Of a DNA stretch of 64,000 nucleotides, positions 49,730 to 57,134 are shown piece after piece (positions within the stretch are counted from its first letter, which is position 1; each line of letters starts with the position of its first letter). The notes beneath the pieces were generated by a model, which was not told where the DNA came from, searched no databases, and worked only from the letters and a program-made list of their open reading frames with translations. The stretch lies in contig CAZYVI010000015.1 of the NCBI GenBank assembly GCA_964651245.1, positions 1-64,000 of the forward strand, read 5' to 3'. The translations under genes and the position numbers were made by a program. This stretch comes from Avedoeria sp964651245. Its GTDB lineage: Bacteria; Chloroflexota; Anaerolineae; Epilineales; Epilineaceae.

Positions 49730-51178
49730 ATGCCCCTCGCTGCCCGCCGTGCCGCCGACGCCGCCGGACCTGATGGCCGCGCCGACGACGCCGTCGTCGC
49801 GCTGCGCGTTGCGCTCCCGCTGGACCGCGTGCCGCGCGACGCGTGGGCCGTGCTGCGCCTGGCGGCGCCGGGCGCGCCGCGATTCGCCTGGCGGGCGTAC
49901 GACGCGGCGACGACGCGCGCCGCGTTCGGCGCGGTGCGCACGGCGCGCGGCGAGGGCGAGGGCGCGCTCGAGGCGGTGGGGCGGGCGGTGGCGGCCGCGG
50001 CGCCGCGGCGCGCGCTGCCCGACGGCCGGCCCGCTGCCGGGCCGCCGGCCCGCTGGTACGGCGGCGCGGCCTTCGACGTCCGCCGGCCCCCGGTCGGCGA
50101 TTGGGCGGCATTCCCGGCCGTCGCGTTCTCGCTGCCCGAGGTCGAGCTGGCCTACGACCCACGTCGCCAGCGCGCGACGCTGACGGTGTGCGGGTCCCGC
50201 GACGCGCTGCCGGAGCTCGCCGCGCGCGCCGGCGCGGTCGCGCACGCGCTGCGGCAGCTGCGGGCGAACGGCGACGCGGATCCGGACGGCCATGCAGGCG
50301 CGCGCGGCCCGGACGGCGGGCGGGTCGGCGCGGCGCCTGCGCCCCGGCCGGATCCGGCGCTGGCCGAACGGCTGGCGCGGGCGCTCGACGCCATCGCCGC
50401 CGGCCGCGTCGCCAAAGTCGTCGTCGCCGCGTCGCGCCGCGCGCCCGGGCCGGCCGGCGGTGTCGCGGCGCTCTTCGCCCGCGCCGTGGCCGCGCCCCGT
50501 TGCACGGCCTACCTGGTGGCCCCGGCGCCGGATGTGGCCTGGCTGGGCGCGACGCCCGAGCGGCTGGTGCGGGTGCGGGGGCGGCGCGGGTGGTCGATGG
50601 CCCTGGCCGGGACGCGGCCGCGCGGCGCCGACGCGGCCGCCGATCGGCACCTTGGCGCGGCGCTGCGGGCGTCCGACAAGGACCGCCGCGAGCACGCCGC
50701 CGTGGTGGAGGGCGTGCGCGGCGCGCTGGCGGCGGTGCCGGGCGTCGTCACCGCGGCGCCCGGCGCGCCGCGGCTGCGTCGGCTGGCGACGCTGCAGCAC
50801 CTCGAGACCCCGATCGCGATCCGCGGCGCGCAGCGCCTGGACATCCTGGCGCTGGCGGCTCGCCTGCACCCGACCCCCGCCCTGTGCGGCGCGCCGGCGG
50901 CCGCGGCGCGCGACCTCATCGCCCACCTCGAGCCCGAAGGGCGCGGCTGGTACGGCGGCCTCGTCGGCTGGGTCGACGGCCGTGGCGACGGCGACCTGGC
51001 CGTCGGCATCCGCGGCCTGCTCGTCGGCGGCGGACGGGCGACGGCCTGGGCCGGCGCCGGCCTCGTGGCCGGCTCCGACGCGGCGGCCGAGGCGGACGAG
51101 ATCGCCCACAAGCTGGCCGCGGCGTTGGCGCTGCTGGGCGGGGGCGCGGGCGGGTCGGCGCGCTTGGTGACACCGTGA
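49730..51178 (+). CDS. menF: Isochorismate synthase (menaquinone-specific)
   Basis: The product is 482 residues. It isomerises chorismate to isochorismate, the entry to menaquinone. The C-terminal chorismate-binding domain has KVVVAASRR, AWLGATPERLVRV, MALAGTRPRG, DRREHAAVVEGVR, LHPTPALCGAP and the glutamate-bearing LEPEGRGWYGGLVGW. The N-terminal third is poorly conserved, and a Gly/Asp/Pro insert (about 184-206) precedes the catalytic domain. The position as first of menF-D-H-B-A-C-E supports MenF over salicylate or anthranilate relatives. The stop overlaps menD (GTGA). Confidence 0.93.
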   Translation: MPLAARRAADAAGPDGRADDAVVALRVALPLDRVPRDAWAVLRLAAPGAPRFAWRAYDAATTRAAFGAVRTARGEGEGALEAVGRAVAAAAPRRALPDGRPAAGPPARWYGGAAFDVRRPPVGDWAAFPAVAFSLPEVELAYDPRRQRATLTVCGSRDALPELAARAGAVAHALRQLRANGDADPDGHAGARGPDGGRVGAAPAPRPDPALAERLARALDAIAAGRVAKVVVAASRRAPGPAGGVAALFARAVAAPRCTAYLVAPAPDVAWLGATPERLVRVRGRRGWSMALAGTRPRGADAAADRHLGAALRASDKDRREHAAVVEGVRGALAAVPGVVTAAPGAPRLRRLATLQHLETPIAIRGAQRLDILALAARLHPTPALCGAPAAAARDLIAHLEPEGRGWYGGLVGWVDGRGDGDLAVGIRGLLVGGGRATAWAGAGLVAGSDAAAEADEIAHKLAAALALLGGGAGGSARLVTP

Positions 51179-53166
51179 GCGGCGCGGTGCCCCGACCCGA
51201 GGCGGCGCAGCCGACGCCGTCGGATGCCGCGGGCGCCGCCGGCGACCGGGCCGCGGTGAACGCCGTTTGGGCGGCCGTCCTCGTCGACGCGCTGGTGGCC
51301 GGCGGTGTGCGCCACGTCTGCGTCGCGCCCGGCTCGCGCTCGACGCCGTTGGCGTGGGCCGTCGCCGAGCGGGCCGCGGCCCGCTCGGGCGGCGGGGGAG
51401 CGGGCGATCCCGGGGCCGCGGATGCCGCGACGGGCGCCCAGGGCGCGCCGACGCTGACGTGCTCGGTGCACCTCGACGAGCGCGGCGCCGGGTTCTTCGC
51501 CGTGGGCTACGCCAGCGCCACCGGGCGGGCGGCGGCGGTGGTCTGCACCAGCGGCACCGCCGCCGCCAACCTGCTGCCAGCGGTCGTCGAGGCGCACCAC
51601 AGCCGGCTGCCGCTCGTCGTCGTCACCGCCGACCGGCCGCCGGACCTGCGCGACCGGGGCGCGTGGCAGGCGATCGACCAGGTCAAGCTCTACGGCGGCT
51701 ACACCCGCTGGTACCACGAGCTCGGCGAGGCGGCCGCCGACGGCGCCGCGCTGCGCTACGCCGCGGCCGTCGGCGCGCGGGCGGCGGCGGCCGCGCGGTC
51801 CGCGCCGCGCGGCCCGGTCCACCTGAACGTCCCGCTGCGCGAGCCCCTTGGCCCGGCCGCGGCGCCGCCGGCCATCGCGACGCCCGCCCCGCCCCGGTTC
51901 GCATCGGCCGACCCCCGCCCCGACCCGGCCGCGGTGGCCGAGCTCGCCGCGCGCATCGCCGCCGAGCCGCGCGGCCTCGTCGTCGCCGGCCGGCCGGCGC
52001 TGAACGCGGCGGCGCGGGCGGCGGTGGCGCGCCTGGCGGCCGCCGCCGGCTACCCGGTGCTGGCCGAGCCGTTGAGCGGGCTGCGCTTCGGCGTCGACGC
52101 CGGCGCCGATCCCGTCATCCATCCCGCCGCGGACACCGGCGCAGCCGTCCGCGCCGCCCGCCGCCCGGTCTGGGTGACCGGCTACGACGCCCTGCTGCGG
52201 CCCGACAGCGGCCTGGCAGTGCCGCCGCCGCGCCTGGTGCTGCGCATCGGCGGCAGCCTGACCTGGAAGCACGTGTCCGACTACCTCGGCCGCGCCGACG
52301 CCGCCTGGCAGGTGGCGATCGATCCCGAGCGCAGCTGGGACGACCCGACCGGCCGCGTCGGCCTCCGGATCGAGGCGCCGGTGGCCGCCACGCTCGACGC
52401 TGTCGCCGACGCCCTGGCGGCGCGCGGCGCCGGCGTCGACGACGCCGGCGCCGGCTGGCGCGCCGGGTGGCGGGCCGCCAGCGAAGCCGTGGCCGGCGTG
52501 CGCGCGTCGTTCGTCGCCGCGCCGGACGGCGAGGCGGCGCGGTCCACCGCCTGGCTCCACGCCGCGCTCGTCGAGCTGCTGCCCGAGGGGGCGCTGCTGG
52601 CGGTGGCCAACAGCATGGCGGTGCGCGACCTCGACACGTTCGGCGCGCCCGGCGCCAAGGCCCTGCACGTCGTCGGCAACCGCGGCGCGGCCGGCATCGA
52701 CGGGACGCTGTCGTCGGCGCTCGGCGCGGCGTTCGGGTCCGGCCGGCCGGCGGCGCTGCTGACCGGCGACCTAGCGTTCCTCCACGACGCCGGCGGCTTC
52801 GGCCCGGTCGCCGACCTCGTCGCCCGCCACGGCGCCGCGACGCTCGACCTGTTCGTCGTCATCGTCGACGACGGCGGCGGTGGCATCTTCGAGCACCTGC
52901 CGGTGGCGGCGGCCGACCGCCGGCGCTTCGAGACGTTCTTCGCCACGCCGCAGGCCGCCGATCTGGCCGCGCTGTGCCGCGCCTGGGGCGTGCCGTGCCG
53001 CGCCGCGCCCGACCCGGCGGCGCTGGCCGCCGCGGCCGCGGTCCCGGCGCCGATCCGAGCCGCGGTCGTGCCGATCGACCGCGCGGCGAACACCGCCGCC
53101 CACCGCGCCTACTGGCGGGCGGCGGCCGCGGCGGCGGCGGCGGCGACCGCCGGGCGGGCGTGGTGA
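51175..53166 (+). CDS. menD: 2-succinyl-5-enolpyruvyl-6-hydroxy-3-cyclohexene-1-carboxylate synthase
   Basis: The product is 663 residues against the usual 550-600. It joins isochorismate and 2-oxoglutarate with thiamine diphosphate. Signatures: CVAPGSRSTPLAWAVAERA, HLDERGAGFFAVGYA with the catalytic glutamate, CTSGTAAANLLPAVVEAHH, TADRPPDLRDRGAWQAIDQ, and the cofactor region NRGAAGIDGTLSSALGAAF followed by LLTGDLAFLHDAGG. Extra length comes from a 25-residue N-terminal tail and a Gly/Ala/Asp loop near residue 70. GTG start and stop both sit in 4-nt overlaps with menF and menH. Confidence 0.95.
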   Translation: MSGAVPRPEAAQPTPSDAAGAAGDRAAVNAVWAAVLVDALVAGGVRHVCVAPGSRSTPLAWAVAERAAARSGGGGAGDPGAADAATGAQGAPTLTCSVHLDERGAGFFAVGYASATGRAAAVVCTSGTAAANLLPAVVEAHHSRLPLVVVTADRPPDLRDRGAWQAIDQVKLYGGYTRWYHELGEAAADGAALRYAAAVGARAAAAARSAPRGPVHLNVPLREPLGPAAAPPAIATPAPPRFASADPRPDPAAVAELAARIAAEPRGLVVAGRPALNAAARAAVARLAAAAGYPVLAEPLSGLRFGVDAGADPVIHPAADTGAAVRAARRPVWVTGYDALLRPDSGLAVPPPRLVLRIGGSLTWKHVSDYLGRADAAWQVAIDPERSWDDPTGRVGLRIEAPVAATLDAVADALAARGAGVDDAGAGWRAGWRAASEAVAGVRASFVAAPDGEAARSTAWLHAALVELLPEGALLAVANSMAVRDLDTFGAPGAKALHVVGNRGAAGIDGTLSSALGAAFGSGRPAALLTGDLAFLHDAGGFGPVADLVARHGAATLDLFVVIVDDGGGGIFEHLPVAAADRRRFETFFATPQAADLAALCRAWGVPCRAAPDPAALAAAAAVPAPIRAAVVPIDRAANTAAHRAYWRAAAAAAAAATAGRAW

Positions 53167-54164
53167 TCGCACCGCCGTCGCCGCAGGCGCCGCCGATCAC
53201 GCCGCTGCACCTCGAGCCCCTGGGCGCGGACCCCGCCAGCGGCGCGGCCCGGCGCACCGCCGACGCGCCGCCGCTCGTCCTGCTGCACGGCTTCACCGGC
53301 GACACGACGACGTGGCGCCCCTTCGCCGCCGCGGCCCGGCGCCCGGCGGCCGGCGGCGAGACGGTCGTCGCCCGTGACCTCGTGGCCGTCGACCTCGTCG
53401 GCCACGGCCGCTCGCCCGACCCGCCCGACGACGCCGCCTACGCCCTCGACGCCCAGTCGGCGTCCGTCGTGGCGGCGCTGGATGGCGCCGGCGTCCGGCG
53501 CGCCGTCTGGCTGGGCTACTCGATGGGCGGCCGGGTGGCGCTGACGGCGGCCCTGGCGGCGCCGGAGCGGTTCGCGGCGCTCGTCCTGGTGAGCACGTCG
53601 CCGGGCCTGGCCGACGCCGCCGCGCGGACGGCGCGCGCCGCGGCCGACGCCGCGCTGGCGGCCGAGATCGCGCGCGACGGCGTGGCGGCGTTCGTCGAGC
53701 GCTGGGCGGCGCACCCGCTCTTCGCCAGCCAGGCCGCGCTGGGGCCGGCGCACGCCGCGGCGATGCGCGCCCAGCGGGCGCGCAACCGCGCGCCCGCGCT
53801 GGCTGCGACGCTGCGGGCCGCCGGCGCCGGGGCGATGGCGCCGCTTTGGGACCGCCTCGGCGCATTGACGATGCCGGTCCTCGTCGTGACCGGCGCCCTC
53901 GATGCGGCCTACGGCGCCATCGGCGCGGCGATGGCGGCCGCGATCGGGGCGTCGGCCGGCGGGGCGCGCCCGGCTGGGGGCGCGGCGCACGTCGTCGTGG
54001 CGGGCGCCGGGCACGCGGTCCACCTCGAGGCGCCGGCGGCGCTGGCGACCGCGGTCGGCGGTTGGCTTGCGGGCGGCGATCCGCGCCGCGGCCCGCCGAG
54101 TGCGCCCGCGCCGGGCGGCGGGCCGGGCGAGATTGTGCCCGGCGCGGCGGGCGCGATAGGATAG
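53163..54164 (+). CDS. menH: 2-succinyl-6-hydroxy-2,4-cyclohexadiene-1-carboxylate synthase (MenH-like alpha/beta hydrolase)
   Basis: The product is 333 residues. It eliminates pyruvate from SEPHCHC to give SHCHC. The alpha/beta-hydrolase patterns are VLLHGFTGDTTTW (oxyanion), DLVGHGRSPDP, nucleophile in LGYSMGGRVALTAAL, and histidine in GAGHAVHLEAP. The 'HGFTG' and 'GYSMGGR' forms are those of MenH rather than general esterases, and the position directly after menD agrees. The C-terminal 30 residues are low-complexity. Start GTG overlaps the menD stop. Confidence 0.88.
   Translation: MIAPPSPQAPPITPLHLEPLGADPASGAARRTADAPPLVLLHGFTGDTTTWRPFAAAARRPAAGGETVVARDLVAVDLVGHGRSPDPPDDAAYALDAQSASVVAALDGAGVRRAVWLGYSMGGRVALTAALAAPERFAALVLVSTSPGLADAAARTARAAADAALAAEIARDGVAAFVERWAAHPLFASQAALGPAHAAAMRAQRARNRAPALAATLRAAGAGAMAPLWDRLGALTMPVLVVTGALDAAYGAIGAAMAAAIGASAGGARPAGGAAHVVVAGAGHAVHLEAPAALATAVGGWLAGGDPRRGPPSAPAPGGGPGEIVPGAAGAIG
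54157..54162 (+). promoter_or_regulatory. Possible internal -10 box (TAGGAT) for menB onward
   Basis: TAGGAT overlaps the last codons of menH. It would start transcription near 54169 with a 37-nt leader holding the AAGGAG ribosome site of menB. This is the only gap of any size in the men operon before menC, so a secondary promoter is reasonable but weakly supported. Confidence 0.25.
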
Positions 54165-54205
54165 GCGCCGAAGCGATTCGCGACCGCGGCAAGGAGCCCG
54201 TCCCG

Positions 54206-55024
54206 GTGTCGACCCAGTGGCAGACGATTCAGACGTTCGACGACATCCGCTTCGAGCGCGACGGGGCGATCGCCAAGGTGACGATCGACCGGCCCGAAGT
54301 GCGCAACGCGTTCCGGCCGCAGACGGTGCGCGAGATGCTCGCCGCGTTCGAGGTCTGCCGCAACGACCCGTCGATCGGCGTCGTGATCCTGTGCGGCGCC
54401 GGCGACGAGGCGTTCTGCTCCGGCGGCGACCAGCGCGTCCGCGGCAAGGCCGGCTACGTCGACGACGCCGGCGTGCCGCGCCTCAACGTCCTCGACCTCC
54501 AGATGGCCATCCGCCGCCTGCCCAAGCCGGTCGTGGCGATGGTCGCCGGCTACGCCATCGGCGGCGGGCACGTCCTGCACGTGGTCTGCGACCTGACGAT
54601 CGCCGCCGACAACGCCCGCTTCGGCCAGACCGGCCCGCGCGTCGGCAGCTTCGACGGCGGCTTCGGCTCGGCTTATCTGGCGGCGATCGTCGGCCAGAAG
54701 AAGGCGCGCGAGATCTGGTTCCTGTGCCGCCAGTACGACGCCCAGCAGGCGTTGGAGATGGGCTTGGTGAACACCGTCGTGCCGCTGGCCGAGCTCGAGG
54801 CCACCACGGTGCAGTGGTGCCGCGAGATGCTCGCGCTCAGCCCGCTGGCGCTGCGGCTGCTCAAGGCGTCGTTCAACGCCGCGCTCGACGGCCAGGCCGG
54901 CATCCAGCAGCTGGCCGGCGACGCGACGCTGCTCTACTACATGACCGAGGAAGGCTCCGAGGGCAAGGCGGCGTTCCTCGAGAAGCGCCCGCCCGACTTC
55001 GACCAGTTCACCCGCTACCCGTGA
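54206..55024 (+). CDS. menB: 1,4-dihydroxy-2-naphthoyl-CoA synthase
   Basis: The product is 272 residues, a crotonase-fold enzyme that closes the second ring from o-succinylbenzoyl-CoA. Landmarks: ITIDRPEVRNAFRPQTV-like start, ILCGAGDEAFCSGGDQRVRG, YAIGGGHVLHVVCDLTIAADN and FGQTGPRVGSFDGGFGSAYL, all MenB-typical. Bicarbonate-type MenB have Gly in the FGQTGP region, as here. The GTG at 54206 has AAGGAG 9 nt upstream. Its stop overlaps menA (GTGA). Confidence 0.96.
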   Translation: MSTQWQTIQTFDDIRFERDGAIAKVTIDRPEVRNAFRPQTVREMLAAFEVCRNDPSIGVVILCGAGDEAFCSGGDQRVRGKAGYVDDAGVPRLNVLDLQMAIRRLPKPVVAMVAGYAIGGGHVLHVVCDLTIAADNARFGQTGPRVGSFDGGFGSAYLAAIVGQKKAREIWFLCRQYDAQQALEMGLVNTVVPLAELEATTVQWCREMLALSPLALRLLKASFNAALDGQAGIQQLAGDATLLYYMTEEGSEGKAAFLEKRPPDFDQFTRYP

Positions 55025-55986
55025 GCGTCGCCCTGTCGGCCGATCGACTGCGGCCGTGGCTCCTGGCCAGCCGGCCCAAGACGCTCGTCGCCGCCGTAGC
55101 GCCGGTGGTGGTCGGCTCGGCGCTGGCGTTCAACGCCCGGGCGTTCGCGCTGTGGCCCGCGTTGGCGGCGCTGTGCGGGGCGGTGCTGATCCAGGTCGGC
55201 ACGAACCTGACGAACGACGTGCTCGACTTCCGGCGCGGCGCCGACACGGCGGCGCGGCTCGGGCCGACGCGCGTCACCCAGGCCGGCCTGCTGTCGCCGC
55301 GCGCCGTCGCCATCGGCGCCGCCGTCGCCTTCGCCCTGGCGGTGGCCGTCGGCGCCTACCTCGTCGCCGTCGCCGGCTGGCCGATCGCGCTGTTGGGCGT
55401 GCTGGCGATCGCCTCGGGCGTCGCCTACACCGCCGGGCCCGCGCCGCTGGCGTACGTGGGGCTGGGCGATGTCTTCGTGATGGCCTTCTTCGGCGTCGCC
55501 GCCGTCGGCGGAACGTACTTCGCCGAGGTGATGGCCGCGCTCGACGGACCGGCCCGCACGGCGGCGCTGGCGCGGCTGCCACTGGCGCTCGTCCTGGGCG
55601 TCGGCGTCGGGGCGCTGGCGACGGCGATCCTGACGGTGAACAACCTCCGCGACCTCCCGACCGACACCGCCGCCGGCAAGCGCACCCTGGCGGTGCGGCT
55701 GGGCGACGGCGCCACCCGCCGCTACCTCGACGCGCTCCTGTTCACGGCGTTCGCGGCGCCCATGGCGATGGTGGCGTTCGGCGCGGTCGGCGCGGCGGCG
55801 GCGGCGGTGCTGCTGAGCGTGCCGTTCGCGCTGCCGCCCGGCCGCAGCGTGGCCGGCGGCATCCGCGGCGCGGCGCTGAACCCCGTCCTGGGCCAGGTGG
55901 CGCGGCTGCAGGTGGCGTACGCCCTGTGTTTGGCCGCCGGGCTCGTCGCCGACCGGCTGCTGCGCAGCTGGGTCGCGGGCGGCTGA
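55021..55986 (+). CDS. menA: 1,4-dihydroxy-2-naphthoate polyprenyltransferase
   Basis: The product is 321 residues, a UbiA-family membrane enzyme with about eight to nine helices. It attaches the isoprenoid chain to DHNA, giving demethylmenaquinone. First aspartate motif: GTNLTNDVLDFRRGAD. Second: TVNNLRDLPTDTAAGKRTLAVRLG. N-terminal WLLASRPKTLVAAVAPVVVG is typical of MenA. Start GTG overlaps the menB stop. Confidence 0.95.
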   Translation: MSVALSADRLRPWLLASRPKTLVAAVAPVVVGSALAFNARAFALWPALAALCGAVLIQVGTNLTNDVLDFRRGADTAARLGPTRVTQAGLLSPRAVAIGAAVAFALAVAVGAYLVAVAGWPIALLGVLAIASGVAYTAGPAPLAYVGLGDVFVMAFFGVAAVGGTYFAEVMAALDGPARTAALARLPLALVLGVGVGALATAILTVNNLRDLPTDTAAGKRTLAVRLGDGATRRYLDALLFTAFAAPMAMVAFGAVGAAAAAVLLSVPFALPPGRSVAGGIRGAALNPVLGQVARLQVAYALCLAAGLVADRLLRSWVAGG

Positions 55987-56011
55987 CGGGCGGCCCGACC
56001 GGCCGCGGCCG

Positions 56012-57130
56012 ATGTTGGACGTCGCGATCCACCCCTACCGGCTGCCGCTGCGCCGCCCGTTCGTCACGTCCCGCCAGACGCACGTCGAGCGGCGCGGCTG
56101 GCTCGTCGCGATCGCCGACGGCGAGGGCCAGGTGGGCTGGGGCGAGGCGGCGCCGTTGCCGGGCCATGGCGGTGAGTCGCCCGCGGCGGTGCCGGCGGCG
56201 CTGGCCGCCTTCGGCCGCGCCGTGGCCGACCCCGACGCCCGGCGGCTCGTCCTCGGGACGCCGCCAGGCTGGGCGCCGCTCCACGCCCTCGCCCAGCGCC
56301 TGATGCCGCGCGCCGACGACCGGCCGTGCGCCCGCGCCGCCGTCGAGGGCGCGCTGGCCGACCTCCTGGCGCGCCGCGCCGGGCTGCCGCTGGCCCGCTG
56401 GCTCAGCCCGGCCGCGCGCCCCGACGTCGTCGTCAACGCCGTCGTCGACGCGGTCGCGCCCGACGAGGCGGCGGCGCGGGCCGCGGCGGCCGTGGCGGCC
56501 GGGTTCGGCACCCTCAAACTCAAGCTGACGACCGACGCCGCCGCCGACGAGGCCCGGCTGGCCGCCGTCCGCGCCGCCGTCGGCAACGCCGTGGCGCTGC
56601 GCGGCGACGCCAACGGCGCCTGGGGCGAGCCCGAGGCCGTGGCGCGCCTGCGCGCGCTGGCGGCGTTCGACCTGGCCTATGTGGAGCAGCCCGTCGCGGC
56701 GGCCGACGTCGCCGCGCTGGCCCGCGTCCGCCGCGCCAGCGACGTCCCGATCGCGGCCGACGAAGCGCTGCTGGCGCCCGACGGCCCCGGGCTGGCGGCC
56801 GTCCTGGCGGCCGAGGCGGCCGACGTCGTCGTCCTCAAGCCGGCCCTGCTGGGCGGGCCGGCGGCCGCCTGGGCCGCGGCGATCGCCGCGGCGCGCTGCG
56901 GCGTGGCGGTGACGGTGACGACGAGCCTCGACGCCGCCGTCGGCCGCCACACCGCGCTGGCGGCGGCGGCGGCGCTCGAATCGCCGCCCGGCGCCTGCGG
57001 CCTGGCCACCGGCGGCGCGCTGGCCGCCGACGTCGGCCCCGACCTCGCAATCGCCGCCGGGCGGGCCGCGATCGACCGCGCCGCGCCCGGCCTGGGCTTC
57101 ACGCCGGCCGCGGTCGGCGCGAGCGCGTAG
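56012..57130 (+). CDS. menC: o-Succinylbenzoate synthase
   Basis: The product is 372 residues, an enolase-superfamily dehydratase acting on SHCHC. Catalytic lysines K169/K171 (LKLKLT), metal ligands D199 (GDANGAW), E225 (YVEQP) and D250 (IAADEAL), and K276 (VVLKPALLGG) are all present. Substrate-loop and barrel arrangement fit MenC, and the neighbours confirm it. It lies 25 nt after menA and 4 nt before menE. Confidence 0.95.
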   Translation: MLDVAIHPYRLPLRRPFVTSRQTHVERRGWLVAIADGEGQVGWGEAAPLPGHGGESPAAVPAALAAFGRAVADPDARRLVLGTPPGWAPLHALAQRLMPRADDRPCARAAVEGALADLLARRAGLPLARWLSPAARPDVVVNAVVDAVAPDEAAARAAAAVAAGFGTLKLKLTTDAAADEARLAAVRAAVGNAVALRGDANGAWGEPEAVARLRALAAFDLAYVEQPVAAADVAALARVRRASDVPIAADEALLAPDGPGLAAVLAAEAADVVVLKPALLGGPAAAWAAAIAAARCGVAVTVTTSLDAAVGRHTALAAAAALESPPGACGLATGGALAADVGPDLAIAAGRAAIDRAAPGLGFTPAAVGASA

Positions 57131-57134
57131 CGCG

